Assembly (NCBI GenBank): GCA_946182825.1
Contig: CAMGZH010000026.1
Coordinates: 1 to 39,246, forward strand
Direction: 5' to 3'
Length of the DNA: 39,246 nt
Source of the DNA: an uncultured Lachnospiraceae bacterium
Lineage (GTDB): Bacteria; Bacillota; Clostridia; Lachnospirales; Lachnospiraceae
The notes under the pieces were generated by a model. That model saw only the letters and a list, made by a program, of their open reading frames with translations. It did not search any database and was not told the DNA's origin. The position numbers and the translations under genes were made by a program. Below, piece by piece: positions 32,585 to 39,246 of this stretch (positions are counted from its first letter, which is position 1; each line of letters begins with the position of its first letter).

Positions 32585-32704
32585 TAAATCTTTATAAAGA
32601 ATGTGAAGAAAAAATAAACAGGGAATTAAGAAATTGTTAACAGATTCTAAAGAAATTATAAACTTTCTAAAGAGAAAATAAACAATTCTAAACAGAATAT
32701 TAAA
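32585..32704. repeat. Helically phased TAAA array upstream of the kinase promoter
   Basis: TAAA, TAAG or TAAC begins at 32585, 32595, 32615, 32627, 32638, 32648, 32659, 32668, 32679, 32689 and 32701. The steps are 10, 20, 12, 11, 10, 11, 9, 11, 10 and 12 bases, averaging close to 10.5 per turn. Several share a TTCTAAA core. The array ends 15 bases before the -35 at 32720. It may be curved DNA, an UP-like element, or an array of sites for an OmpR-type regulator. Confidence 0.55.
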
Positions 32705-32719
32705 TCGAAGGGAAACCGG

Positions 32720-32748
32720 TTGTCAGCTGTGGAGGGAGGGGGTATAAC
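32720..32748 (+). promoter_or_regulatory. Promoter of the kinase/P-loop pair
   Basis: TTGTCA (32720-32725), a 17-bp spacer and TATAAC (32743-32748). The start codon is at 32784 after AAGGAG. Confidence 0.7.
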
Positions 32749-32783
32749 AACGGGGACGACCACCCAGAAAGGAGAGAAAGCAA

Positions 32784-34091
32784 ATGGCAAGTATGGCGGA
32801 CTATGAAGAAGTGAGATCCTTGTATAAGAGAGAGGGGATGGAGGTTGTTCTGGTTCGTCACAGGACACTGAGGGAAGAGAGAGTCCTGAAAAAGATCCGG
32901 AAAGGAAAAACCGGAGAAGAGGACAGACTGGGAGAGACCCAACTGATGCGGGAAGCAGGAATCCTGCCGAAATTGAAATCACCCGGTATTCCAATTATTT
33001 ATGATTATTGGGAAGATGAGGAAACGATCTGTCTCATAGAGGAATACGTTCGGGGGATATCGTTGCAGGAATACGTTTTGTACCATCCGGATATTTCGTT
33101 GCAGCAGATGATATGGTTTATGATTCGGACATGTGAAGTGATCTGCTATCTTCATTGTCAGACTCCGCCGATTCTCTACCAGGATCTAAAACCGGAACAT
33201 CTGATCGTAAAGGGAGAACGTCTGGTTTTGATCGATTACGGAATCGCAAGGAGTCTCGAAGAGAAGACAACAGGACTGGATGGATATGGAAGCCGATCTT
33301 ATGCCGCTCCGGAACAAAAGAACGGAATGGCGGTGGATGAGAAGAGTGATCTGTATTCCCTGGGGAAACTTGCAGAAGAGCTGTTGCAACATACAACAGA
33401 GAAGATACCGGCAAGCCTTGACAGACTGGTAAAGGAAGCTCTGTGCGCAGATCCCATGGGACGTCCGGCATCGGTAAAAGTCTTTCAGAAGTCCTGGGAA
33501 GAACTACTTGTAAAAATACAGGAAAAGCATAAAGGGGGGGATCGTACAAAGAAGGAGATTGCGGTGATAGGAAATGAGCATGGAGTAGGGGTTACACATG
33601 TGGCATTTTGCCTGACAGCGCATCTTCGACGCAGCGGTCAAACGGCCTATTACGTCAACCGTTCAGGGAAGGCTGTTCTGGTACCGGCACTTCGACAAAG
33701 AAAGGAATTACGGGAGAAGGACGGCGTCATATACCACAGGGATTTTGCAGGTCTAATGGACTATGGGCCGGCAATGATCCAAACCACACCTCCGGATGGA
33801 ATAAAGGTGATCGATTGTGGCTGTGACTGGCTGCAGGCAAAGGAGGCAGAGCTGATTTTTTATGTGATCGGCTCACGTCCCTGGCATGACCAGGAGATCA
33901 TGATGGAGAAAGCCCGGCTAGATGGATGTATTCCGGTTATTACACCAGCTAACCAAGGCGTGGGACATAAAATGGCAAAAGAGACAGGTAAAAAGGTCTT
34001 TGGTATGCCATTAGAATATGATCCAATGTCGCCGGGACAGGAAACGAATCGCTTACTGAGAGGGATATTAAAGAATGCGGGGATCGATTAG
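32784..34091 (+). CDS. Ser/Thr protein kinase-like domain fused to a MinD/TadZ-like domain
   Basis: 435 residues. The kinase-like half (about 1-245) has no clear glycine-rich loop. It keeps a candidate ATP Lys (36/37) and helix-C Glu57. The catalytic loop reads Tyr-Gln-Asp134-Leu-Lys-Pro-Glu-His, so HRD is YQD and the metal-binding Asn is His139. DFG is Asp151-Tyr-Gly, and Ala-Pro-Glu177 is kept. The second half (about 257-435) starts like a MinD/TadZ ATPase, but its P-loop Gly-Asn-Glu-His-Gly-Val-Gly-Val-Thr-His lacks the lysine. The fold call rests on Val-Ile-Asp-Cys-Gly and Pro-Val-Ile-Thr-Pro-Ala. No membrane segment. The next gene overlaps by 17 bases. Similar pieces occur with Tad pilus genes, but none are here. 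It may be a weak kinase or a pseudokinase scaffold. Confidence 0.8.
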   Translation: MASMADYEEVRSLYKREGMEVVLVRHRTLREERVLKKIRKGKTGEEDRLGETQLMREAGILPKLKSPGIPIIYDYWEDEETICLIEEYVRGISLQEYVLYHPDISLQQMIWFMIRTCEVICYLHCQTPPILYQDLKPEHLIVKGERLVLIDYGIARSLEEKTTGLDGYGSRSYAAPEQKNGMAVDEKSDLYSLGKLAEELLQHTTEKIPASLDRLVKEALCADPMGRPASVKVFQKSWEELLVKIQEKHKGGDRTKKEIAVIGNEHGVGVTHVAFCLTAHLRRSGQTAYYVNRSGKAVLVPALRQRKELREKDGVIYHRDFAGLMDYGPAMIQTTPPDGIKVIDCGCDWLQAKEAELIFYVIGSRPWHDQEIMMEKARLDGCIPVITPANQGVGHKMAKETGKKVFGMPLEYDPMSPGQETNRLLRGILKNAGID

Positions 34092-34710
34092 ACAAAGGCA
34101 CGCAAAGACCAGACAGGTAATCAGTGTCCTGGGTGTAACAGAAGGGGCAGGAGCAACCAGGCTGGCACTTAGCATTGCAAACTATTACGCATCGGCAGAA
34201 GGGCGAAAAACAGCTTATGGAGAAATCTCGAAGGAGACAAAGCTGGGATACATTCTGGAGAAAGCAAAATGTATTGCCACAGAGCCGGTAGGTTTTCAGG
34301 ATCCTTTTCTTCTGTATTATCCTGCACTGGGAAGACAGGGAATCTGTGATCTGATGGAACAGGAAAAACATGGCTGGGAACGTCTGATTCTGGATCAGAC
34401 GTTAGCAGAAGACAGTGAAATTGTGATCGGTTCCGGAGCGGTACATATTCTGCTACTGGATCCAACACTTTGGAGTTATCGACAGATTCAGACAGAAATG
34501 CGAAACCTCGTGACAAATCAAAGATTGTATAGACTGCTGAAGGGGAACGCATACACATACACAGAGGATCTGAGGGCTATTCGCCGCTTTCAGGATGAAT
34601 TTGGATTGGTACTTCACAGGATACCGTGGATCAAAGATCCCTATCGAATGTGTAAAGGTGATATCAAAGCGATCCAACAGATATTGACAAGGGAGGAGAT
34701 GATGATCTAA
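34075..34710 (+). CDS. Second MinD/TadZ-like protein with a lysine-less P-loop
   Basis: 211 residues. A basic N-terminus leads to Val-Ile-Ser-Val-Leu-Gly-Val-Thr-Glu-Gly-Ala-Gly-Ala-Thr-Arg (about 15-29), a P-loop where the Lys of GKT is Ala. Ile-Leu-Asp-Gln near residue 105 and Leu-Leu-Leu-Asp-Pro near 125 match the later strands of the fold. It overlaps the kinase gene by 17 bases and GAGAGGG precedes its ATG. The two proteins probably work together, perhaps as a pseudo-heterodimer. Recognition of the exact family is weak. A terminator follows at 34824. Confidence 0.7.
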   Translation: MRGSIRQRHAKTRQVISVLGVTEGAGATRLALSIANYYASAEGRKTAYGEISKETKLGYILEKAKCIATEPVGFQDPFLLYYPALGRQGICDLMEQEKHGWERLILDQTLAEDSEIVIGSGAVHILLLDPTLWSYRQIQTEMRNLVTNQRLYRLLKGNAYTYTEDLRAIRRFQDEFGLVLHRIPWIKDPYRMCKGDIKAIQQILTREEMMI

Positions 34711-34823
34711 ACCGAAAACGAAGTTTAATGGCTAATGAATAAACGGGAAGGATATACGGATGTTTACTGGATGAAAAGGAATGCCGGAAACTGCACGATC
34801 CGTATAATAAAAGAAAAGAGGAT

Positions 34824-34852
34824 AGCCCAGCGCAGCGTGCGCTGGGCTTTTT
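34824..34852 (+). terminator. Terminator of the kinase/P-loop pair
   Basis: A perfect 11-bp GC-rich stem (34824-34834 with 34838-34848) is followed by a T run. Confidence 0.9.
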
Positions 34853-34864
34853 GAGCCGGATGAT

Positions 34865-34893
34865 TTGATAGTGACCAGTAGATGGTTTATAAT
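34865..34893 (+). promoter_or_regulatory. Promoter of the GH18 gene
   Basis: TTGATA (34865-34870), a 17-bp spacer and a perfect TATAAT (34888-34893). The gene start is at 34943. Confidence 0.8.
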
Positions 34894-34942
34894 ACGTGAT
34901 AATAGGGGTAGTGGGACTAAAAGTACACAGAATGGAGTAAAT

Positions 34943-36655
34943 ATGCGAGGCAACAGGAAAGCGAAAAAACAAAACGATCGTCGAATCATTGGGCTGTTGG
35001 GTCTGTTACTGGTACTTATTGTTTTGACCGTGATCTTTTGGGCAATTCGATATGCACCAAGTAACGAGAAGCTGGATCTTAACACATTTTATAAGGTGAA
35101 GGGTGAGCAGGCGGTTCTTTTTATAAATGACAAGCAGGTAGAACAGAAAGAATATGCTCCTGCCCTTGTAAGGGATGGAGAGTATTATATCCGTGTGAAG
35201 ACGTTGAAGGAGCGAATCGACCGTGGATATGTCTACGACGCGACAGAGAACATTCTTCGATATGCAACGGAGGATGCTGTGATCAATGTAAATCTAGGGG
35301 ATGACTTCTACACAGAAGGGCGTAACAGTGAGAATCTGAAGCATAAGATTCTGGTTTCTGATGGGGATGCTGTCTATGTTTCGCTGGAGTTTATCAAGAA
35401 ATATTCCGATATCAAGACAACAGCGGCGAAGAAGCCATACCGCCTGGTTGTATACAAGGCAGGCTTTAAGAGAGAGACGGCAAAGCTCTCAAAGGATACT
35501 GCGATCCGTAGATTTGGCGGTCCGAAGAGTAAGGTGTTGAAAGAGGCTTCGAAGGATGAGGCAGTGGATGTGGTAGAAAGCTACGGCTCCTGGACCAAGA
35601 TTTTGACGAAGGATGGCGTCATTGGCTGTGTTAAGACTTCAACACTTGAAGATAACAAGAAGGTCAAGGTGAAGGCGGTTTTTCCAAAACGGACCTATCA
35701 TCATATCAAACTCAATGAGAAAGTAAACCTTCTTTGGCATCAGGTAACAAATCGTACGGCAAACGCGGGAATCGCCAATGTCCTTGCAATGGCAAAGGGG
35801 ATCAATGTGATCTCTCCGACCTGGTTTACATTAAGTGATAACAAGGGTGGCATAACGGACATTGCAAGTCTGGATTATGTCAGAACCTGTCATGACAGAG
35901 GACTTCAGGTATGGGGGCTGGTAAGCAATCTTTCCCATGCGGATGTGGATACGGCAACCGTATTGAATGTAACGTCCTCCAGGGATAATCTGGTGAATAA
36001 TCTTATCGGAAAAGCCATCGCGTACAATCTTGACGGAATCAATGTGGACCTTGAGTCGATTCCGACCAAGGCGGAGGACGGATATACACAGTTTATTCGA
36101 GAGTTGTCCATCAAGTGTGAGAAGAATGATCTTGTTTTATCTGTGGATAATTATTCTCCGACAGCGTCCAGTGCACACTACAATCGGGATATTCAGGCGG
36201 ATTACGCCGATTACTGCATTGTAATGGCATACGACGAGCATTACGCAGGAAGTCAGGAAGCAGGAAGCAACGCGTCAATCTCTTTTGTTACAAACGCAGT
36301 GAAGAACACGTTAAAAGAGGTTCCGGCAGATCAGGTGATCCTTGGAATGCCTTTTTATTCAAGACTTTGGAAGACAAGCAAGGCAGGACTGAAAACAGAA
36401 ACCGTTTCTATGATCAATAACCAGAAGGTTCTGGAGGATCATAAGGCAGAGGCTACCTGGAATGAGACGGTGGGACAGAACTACGCAGAGTTTACAGAGA
36501 AGGACGTTTTGTGGCAGTTCTGGTTAGAAGATACCAAGTCCCTGGCATTAAAGCTTGGAGTAATGCGGGATCAAAACCTGGCCGGCGGAGCTTTCTGGAA
36601 AGAAGGTCAGGAAAGTCAGAGTGTTTGGGACGTGATCGAAACATATATGAAGTGA
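34943..36655 (+). CDS. Membrane-anchored glycoside hydrolase family 18 protein with SH3-like domain
   Basis: 570 residues from ATG 34943 with GGAG upstream; earlier in-frame codons overlap the promoter. A basic N-terminus and one membrane helix (about 16-37) put the rest outside the cell. About 50-155 resembles a copper-amine-oxidase N-like wall-binding domain, about 165-235 is SH3-like (Ser-Tyr-Gly-Ser-Trp-Thr-Lys), and about 255-565 is a GH18 barrel. The catalytic motif is Asp-Gly-Ile-Asn-Val-Asp369-Leu-Glu371, with Glu as acid/base. This arrangement resembles spore-lytic enzymes of the SleL/YaaH/YdhD group and wall-remodelling enzymes. The likely substrate is peptidoglycan N-acetylglucosamine rather than chitin. 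It is followed 45 bases later by the Sua5 gene with no terminator. Confidence 0.9.
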   Translation: MRGNRKAKKQNDRRIIGLLGLLLVLIVLTVIFWAIRYAPSNEKLDLNTFYKVKGEQAVLFINDKQVEQKEYAPALVRDGEYYIRVKTLKERIDRGYVYDATENILRYATEDAVINVNLGDDFYTEGRNSENLKHKILVSDGDAVYVSLEFIKKYSDIKTTAAKKPYRLVVYKAGFKRETAKLSKDTAIRRFGGPKSKVLKEASKDEAVDVVESYGSWTKILTKDGVIGCVKTSTLEDNKKVKVKAVFPKRTYHHIKLNEKVNLLWHQVTNRTANAGIANVLAMAKGINVISPTWFTLSDNKGGITDIASLDYVRTCHDRGLQVWGLVSNLSHADVDTATVLNVTSSRDNLVNNLIGKAIAYNLDGINVDLESIPTKAEDGYTQFIRELSIKCEKNDLVLSVDNYSPTASSAHYNRDIQADYADYCIVMAYDEHYAGSQEAGSNASISFVTNAVKNTLKEVPADQVILGMPFYSRLWKTSKAGLKTETVSMINNQKVLEDHKAEATWNETVGQNYAEFTEKDVLWQFWLEDTKSLALKLGVMRDQNLAGGAFWKEGQESQSVWDVIETYMK

Positions 36656-36700
36656 TTGTTCGGCAAAGATATACTATATATAGAAGGAAGTAGTTGACAC

Positions 36701-37753
36701 ATGGAGACAAAAAGGTTCCAGATAGACCCGAAACATATGGATATGGAGCAGATTAGGCAGGCAGCACAGATCCTTCGTGAGGGAGGACTGGTGGCCTTCC
36801 CGACGGAGACCGTGTATGGTTTGGGAGGAGATGCAGAAGATCCGGATGCATCAAGAGCGATTTATGCGGCAAAGGGTCGTCCTTCAGACAACCCTTTGAT
36901 CGTGCACATCTGTGATTATCATCAGTTGGAGGAGATTGCATCTGAATTGCCGGAAACGGCGAAAAAGCTTTCCGATGCCTTTTGGCCGGGACCGATGACA
37001 TTGATCGTGAAAAAGAATCAGAGGATCCCTTTAGAGACCACAGGTGGTCTTGAGACTGTGGCAGTGCGTTTTCCGAGTCATCCGGTGGCAACTGCCCTGA
37101 TCCGGGAAAGCGGCTGTATGATCGCGGCGCCAAGTGCCAATACCTCCGGTCGTCCTTCTCCTACCAATGCAGACCATGTATGGACGGATCTGAACGGAAA
37201 AATACAGGGATTGATCGATGGAGGGGAAGTGGAGATTGGCTTGGAATCCACCATCGTAGATCTTACGGAAGAAGTACCGATGATACTTCGCCCAGGATAT
37301 ATCAACAAAGAAATGCTGGAAAAGGTAGTAGGAGAGGTTCGCGTCGATCCGGCGGTTCTTGGAACAGAAAATGTCCATATCAAGCCAAAAGCGCCGGGAA
37401 TGCGCTATAAGCACTATGCACCTAAGGGAAATCTGAAGATCGTCACCGGACAGGAGGAGACGGTCGTCAAAGAAATTGAGAAAATGGCTACGGAGGACGA
37501 AGCTGCCGGGAAAAAGGTGGGAATCATCGCAACGGCAGAGACAGAAGACCGATATAGCCATGGAACCGTACTATGCATCGGTGACCGCAGGAATGAGGAT
37601 GAGATCGCTCATAACCTGTTTGCTGTGCTTCGGGAAATGGATGAGCTGGGGATGGAGAATATCTACTCCGAAGATTTTTCAACACCGAGGATTGGACAGG
37701 CGATCATGAATCGCTTGTTAAAGGCGGCAGCGCACCAGGTGATTGAGGTATAA
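36701..37753 (+). CDS. tsaC: Threonylcarbamoyl-AMP synthase (Sua5/TsaC type)
   Basis: 350 residues, the long Sua5 form: a YrdC domain (about 15-210) plus the C-terminal Sua5 domain. Thr-Glu-Thr-Val-Tyr-Gly-Leu-Gly-Gly-Asp, Lys-Gly-Arg-Pro-Ser-Asp-Asn-Pro-Leu and Pro-Ser-Ala-Asn-Thr-Ser-Gly are typical. It makes threonylcarbamoyl-AMP from Thr, bicarbonate and ATP for the t6A37 modification of tRNAs that read ANN codons. AGAAGGAAG precedes the ATG. The next gene is a phosphatase-like protein, as ywlC is near ywlE in B. subtilis. Confidence 0.95.
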   Translation: METKRFQIDPKHMDMEQIRQAAQILREGGLVAFPTETVYGLGGDAEDPDASRAIYAAKGRPSDNPLIVHICDYHQLEEIASELPETAKKLSDAFWPGPMTLIVKKNQRIPLETTGGLETVAVRFPSHPVATALIRESGCMIAAPSANTSGRPSPTNADHVWTDLNGKIQGLIDGGEVEIGLESTIVDLTEEVPMILRPGYINKEMLEKVVGEVRVDPAVLGTENVHIKPKAPGMRYKHYAPKGNLKIVTGQEETVVKEIEKMATEDEAAGKKVGIIATAETEDRYSHGTVLCIGDRRNEDEIAHNLFAVLREMDELGMENIYSEDFSTPRIGQAIMNRLLKAAAHQVIEV

Positions 37754-37764
37754 TTAGGAGGGGT

Positions 37765-38229
37765 ATGAGTAGGATCAAGAAGATACTTTTCACAGATCAG
37801 TCAGGGAACGGAAGAGCTCCCATGGCGGCAGCACTTTTTCAAAAGATGTATCCAAATGCAGGAATCGAAGCCTTTGCAAGAGGATTGGTGGTGTCTTTTC
37901 CGGAACCGATGAACCAAAAAGTGGAAGCAGTAATGGCCGGCGGAGGCATTATCTGGGAGAATTTTACATCGACGCCGCTTTTGGATGAAGAGATCACAGA
38001 GGATGCCCTGGTGCTGGTGATGGATGAGCGGCAGAAAGAACACGCCATTAAGGCTTTTTCCAATGCCACCGTTGACAACACCTATGTATTATCCAAATAT
38101 GTGGGGGAAGAACTGGACATTATGGATCCGTATGGTGGAAACCTGCAGGCTTATGGAATCTGCTTCGAGGGATTAAAAGAGACACTTGGAAAATTACAGG
38201 CAAGATTGGAGGAAGACATTGAGCGATAA
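37765..38229 (+). CDS. Low-molecular-weight phosphatase-like protein without the catalytic cysteine
   Basis: 154 residues, the usual length of LMW protein-tyrosine or arginine phosphatases such as YwlE. Active members have a Cys-x5-Arg-Ser loop after the first strand. Here that place reads Leu-Phe-Thr-Asp11-Gln-Ser-Gly-Asn-Gly-Arg17-Ala-Pro-Met, so the nucleophilic Cys is Asp while the Arg and the following Pro-Met-Ala remain. The general-acid Asp-Pro-Tyr (121-123) is kept. It is probably not a normal phosphatase. It lies 11 bases after the Sua5 gene with AGGAGGGG before its ATG, and overlaps the next gene by 11 bases. It could bind phosphoproteins or have changed chemistry. Confidence 0.85.
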   Translation: MSRIKKILFTDQSGNGRAPMAAALFQKMYPNAGIEAFARGLVVSFPEPMNQKVEAVMAGGGIIWENFTSTPLLDEEITEDALVLVMDERQKEHAIKAFSNATVDNTYVLSKYVGEELDIMDPYGGNLQAYGICFEGLKETLGKLQARLEEDIER

Positions 38230-38704
38230 GAGACAGGATTATATCAGCTGGGATGAGTACTTCATGGGAGTGGCCATGTTGTCGGGAATGCGTTCAAAGG
38301 ATCCTAATACCCAGGTTGGCTGTTGTATTGTAAGTCAGGACCATAAAATACTTTCCATGGGATATAATGGATTTCCGACGGGATGTTCCGATGATGAATT
38401 CCCGTGGGCAAGAGAAGGGGATCCATTGGATAATAAATATTTTTACACGACCCATAGTGAATTGAATGCAATCTTAAACTATAGGGGAGGTAGCTTAGAG
38501 GGGACCAGTCTATATGTAACGCTGTTTCCGTGCAATGAGTGTGCAAAGGCGATCATACAGGCAGGAATCAAGGAACTGATCTATGACAGTGATAAATACA
38601 GGGACACACCGTCAACCATTGCATCTAGAAGAATGCTGAAGGCTGCAGGTGTTACTTTCCGTAAATATGAGCATACAGGTCGCAAGGTGGAGTTCACCTT
38701 ATAG
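38219..38704 (+). CDS. comEB: dCMP deaminase
   Basis: 161 residues from TTG 38219, placed by GGAGG (38208-38212) inside the end of the previous gene. Zinc motifs are His79-Ser-Glu81 and Pro-Cys105-Asn-Glu-Cys108. His-Ser-Glu replaces the commoner His-Ala-Glu, and the catalytic Glu is kept. It deaminates dCMP to dUMP for thymidylate synthesis. Gly-Tyr-Asn-Gly-Phe-Pro is also a family mark. The overlap with the phosphatase-like gene implies coupled translation. Confidence 0.94.
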   Translation: MSDKRQDYISWDEYFMGVAMLSGMRSKDPNTQVGCCIVSQDHKILSMGYNGFPTGCSDDEFPWAREGDPLDNKYFYTTHSELNAILNYRGGSLEGTSLYVTLFPCNECAKAIIQAGIKELIYDSDKYRDTPSTIASRRMLKAAGVTFRKYEHTGRKVEFTL

Positions 38705-38744
38705 TACAGAAAAAGATAGATAAAAGAAAAAGGGAGGCGTTATT

Positions 38745-38954
38745 ATGATGACAAGAGAAGACAGAGAAAAGGTTGATGAGTATAAGATAAAAGTTCAGGA
38801 GATCGACCGGAAGATCAAAGAGTTGGAGATGGAGATCGAGAATTTGCGTGCAGAGCGTTCTGTATATATTAAAGAAATAGGGGAACGTACGGATGAGAAA
38901 TACGAGCAGACGCTCCTAAATCTGGTATATGAACAAAGAAAAAAGAAAAAGTAA
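38745..38954 (+). CDS. Small coiled-coil protein, function unknown
   Basis: 69 residues, nearly all charged helix with a heptad pattern (about 8-45) and a Lys-rich end. GGGAGG precedes the paired ATG codons at 38745 and 38748. It lies 40 bases after the dCMP deaminase gene and just before the rRNA promoters, with no terminator between that I could see. No family recognised. Confidence 0.75.
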   Translation: MMTREDREKVDEYKIKVQEIDRKIKELEMEIENLRAERSVYIKEIGERTDEKYEQTLLNLVYEQRKKKK

Positions 38955-38962
38955 AAAACCCG

Positions 38963-38991
38963 TTGACAGTCCATAGTAATTTTGATACTAT
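38963..38991 (+). promoter_or_regulatory. rRNA operon promoter P1
   Basis: Perfect TTGACA (38963-38968), a 17-bp spacer and TACTAT (38986-38991). Confidence 0.8.
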
Positions 38992-39058
38992 ATATTTCGC
39001 ACCGCAGAAAGCAAGAGATTAGCAAAGATGCGGAGCAAAAAATATAATAGCAAAGTTG

Positions 39059-39087
39059 TTGACAAAGAGTTGATGATTTGCTATTAT
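39059..39087 (+). promoter_or_regulatory. rRNA operon promoter P2
   Basis: Perfect TTGACA (39059-39064), a 17-bp spacer and TATTAT (39082-39087). GAGCTGTCGC follows at 39092. Confidence 0.85.
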
Positions 39088-39091
39088 ATAC

Positions 39092-39246
39092 GAGCTGTCG
39101 CTAATAAGCGCCAGCGAAAAGAAATTAAAAAGTTCTTGACAAGATCAAAGAGTTGTGATAAACTTAATGAGCTGTCGCAAGAACGACAAAAAAGTTCCTT
39201 GATAACTGAACAGTGAAACAACCTTGAAAGATTCCAAGAGAATTTT
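39092..39246 (+). other. rRNA operon leader, 16S expected just beyond the window
   Basis: The 10-mer GAGCTGTCGC occurs at 39092-39101 and 39169-39178, exactly 4 bases past the P2 and P3 -10 boxes. The first copy can fold with GCGCCAGC downstream. The stretch from 39197, CCTTGATAACTGAACAG, resembles the boxA-type antitermination region that precedes 16S rRNA in Firmicutes (commonly TTGAAAACTGAAC). The 16S gene itself is not in the window. Confidence 0.7.
39136..39164 (+). promoter_or_regulatory. rRNA operon promoter P3
   Basis: Perfect TTGACA (39136-39141), a 17-bp spacer and TAAACT (39159-39164). GAGCTGTCGC follows at 39169, the same distance from the -10 as at P2. Confidence 0.85.

Noticed and set aside
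34803-34808. TATAAT before the terminator at 34824
   Set aside because: No -35 or extended -10 is present and the transcript would end within about 40 bases.

Overview
The window looks like a chromosomal segment from a Firmicute of class Clostridia, most likely a Lachnospiraceae gut anaerobe. The evidence is Gram-positive style ribosome binding sites before most genes, a YaaO/YaaR/HolB/RicT/RsmI block in Bacillus-like order, a GdpP-RplI-DnaB block, a two-cluster clostridial ferredoxin, a DUF1858 redox protein, a MecA adaptor, and sigma-A promoters with 17-bp spacers. ssb/rpsF/rpsR, gdpP/rplI/dnaB and an rRNA operon leader at the right edge are all often found near the origin in Firmicutes, so an origin-proximal location is plausible. 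It is not proven, because no dnaA is present. No phage, insertion sequence or CRISPR array was seen.

Layout. 1-3100: the end of an unrecognised gene, tRNA-Arg(CCT), a candidate small RNA, a membrane-anchored coiled-coil and acidic repeat protein, and tRNA-Lys(CTT). 3100-6100: trmB, an AT-rich gap with DnaA-box-like sites, and a leftward pair made of an ArgR-like protein and a D-Ala-D-Ala carboxypeptidase. 6200-7800: an AbiEi antitoxin with an overlapping AbiEii-like partner that has lost the usual catalytic motifs. 7800-15100: a long rightward housekeeping operon (Orn/Lys/Arg decarboxylase, guanylate-kinase-like protein, YaaR, HolB, RicT, TrmN6, RsmI, sirtuin). 15100-16350: rpsF-ssb-rpsR. 16350-24020: a sugar utilisation locus (AraC regulator, ABC binding protein, two permeases, LacZ). 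24100-26800: a small membrane protein, a CdaR/PucR-type regulator and the leftward MsmX-type ATPase, which probably powers the ATPase-less sugar transporter. 27000-30900: gdpP-rplI-dnaB. 30950-32500: DUF1858 protein, ferredoxin, mecA. 32580-34710: a helically phased TAAA array, a promoter, a kinase fused to a MinD/TadZ-like domain, and a second MinD/TadZ-like protein. 34860-39246: a membrane-anchored GH18 protein, Sua5, a phosphatase-like protein with no catalytic cysteine, dCMP deaminase, a small coiled-coil protein and three tandem rRNA promoters.

The most unusual items are four. First, the kinase/pseudo-ATPase pair, in which both P-loops lack the lysine and the kinase lacks the metal-binding Asn, with its phased upstream array. 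Second, the low-molecular-weight phosphatase homologue whose nucleophilic Cys is Asp. Third, the AbiE-like pair with a degenerate toxin. Fourth, the 67-nt RNA candidate with its own promoter and terminator. All function calls rest on reading motifs by eye; no database search was possible.
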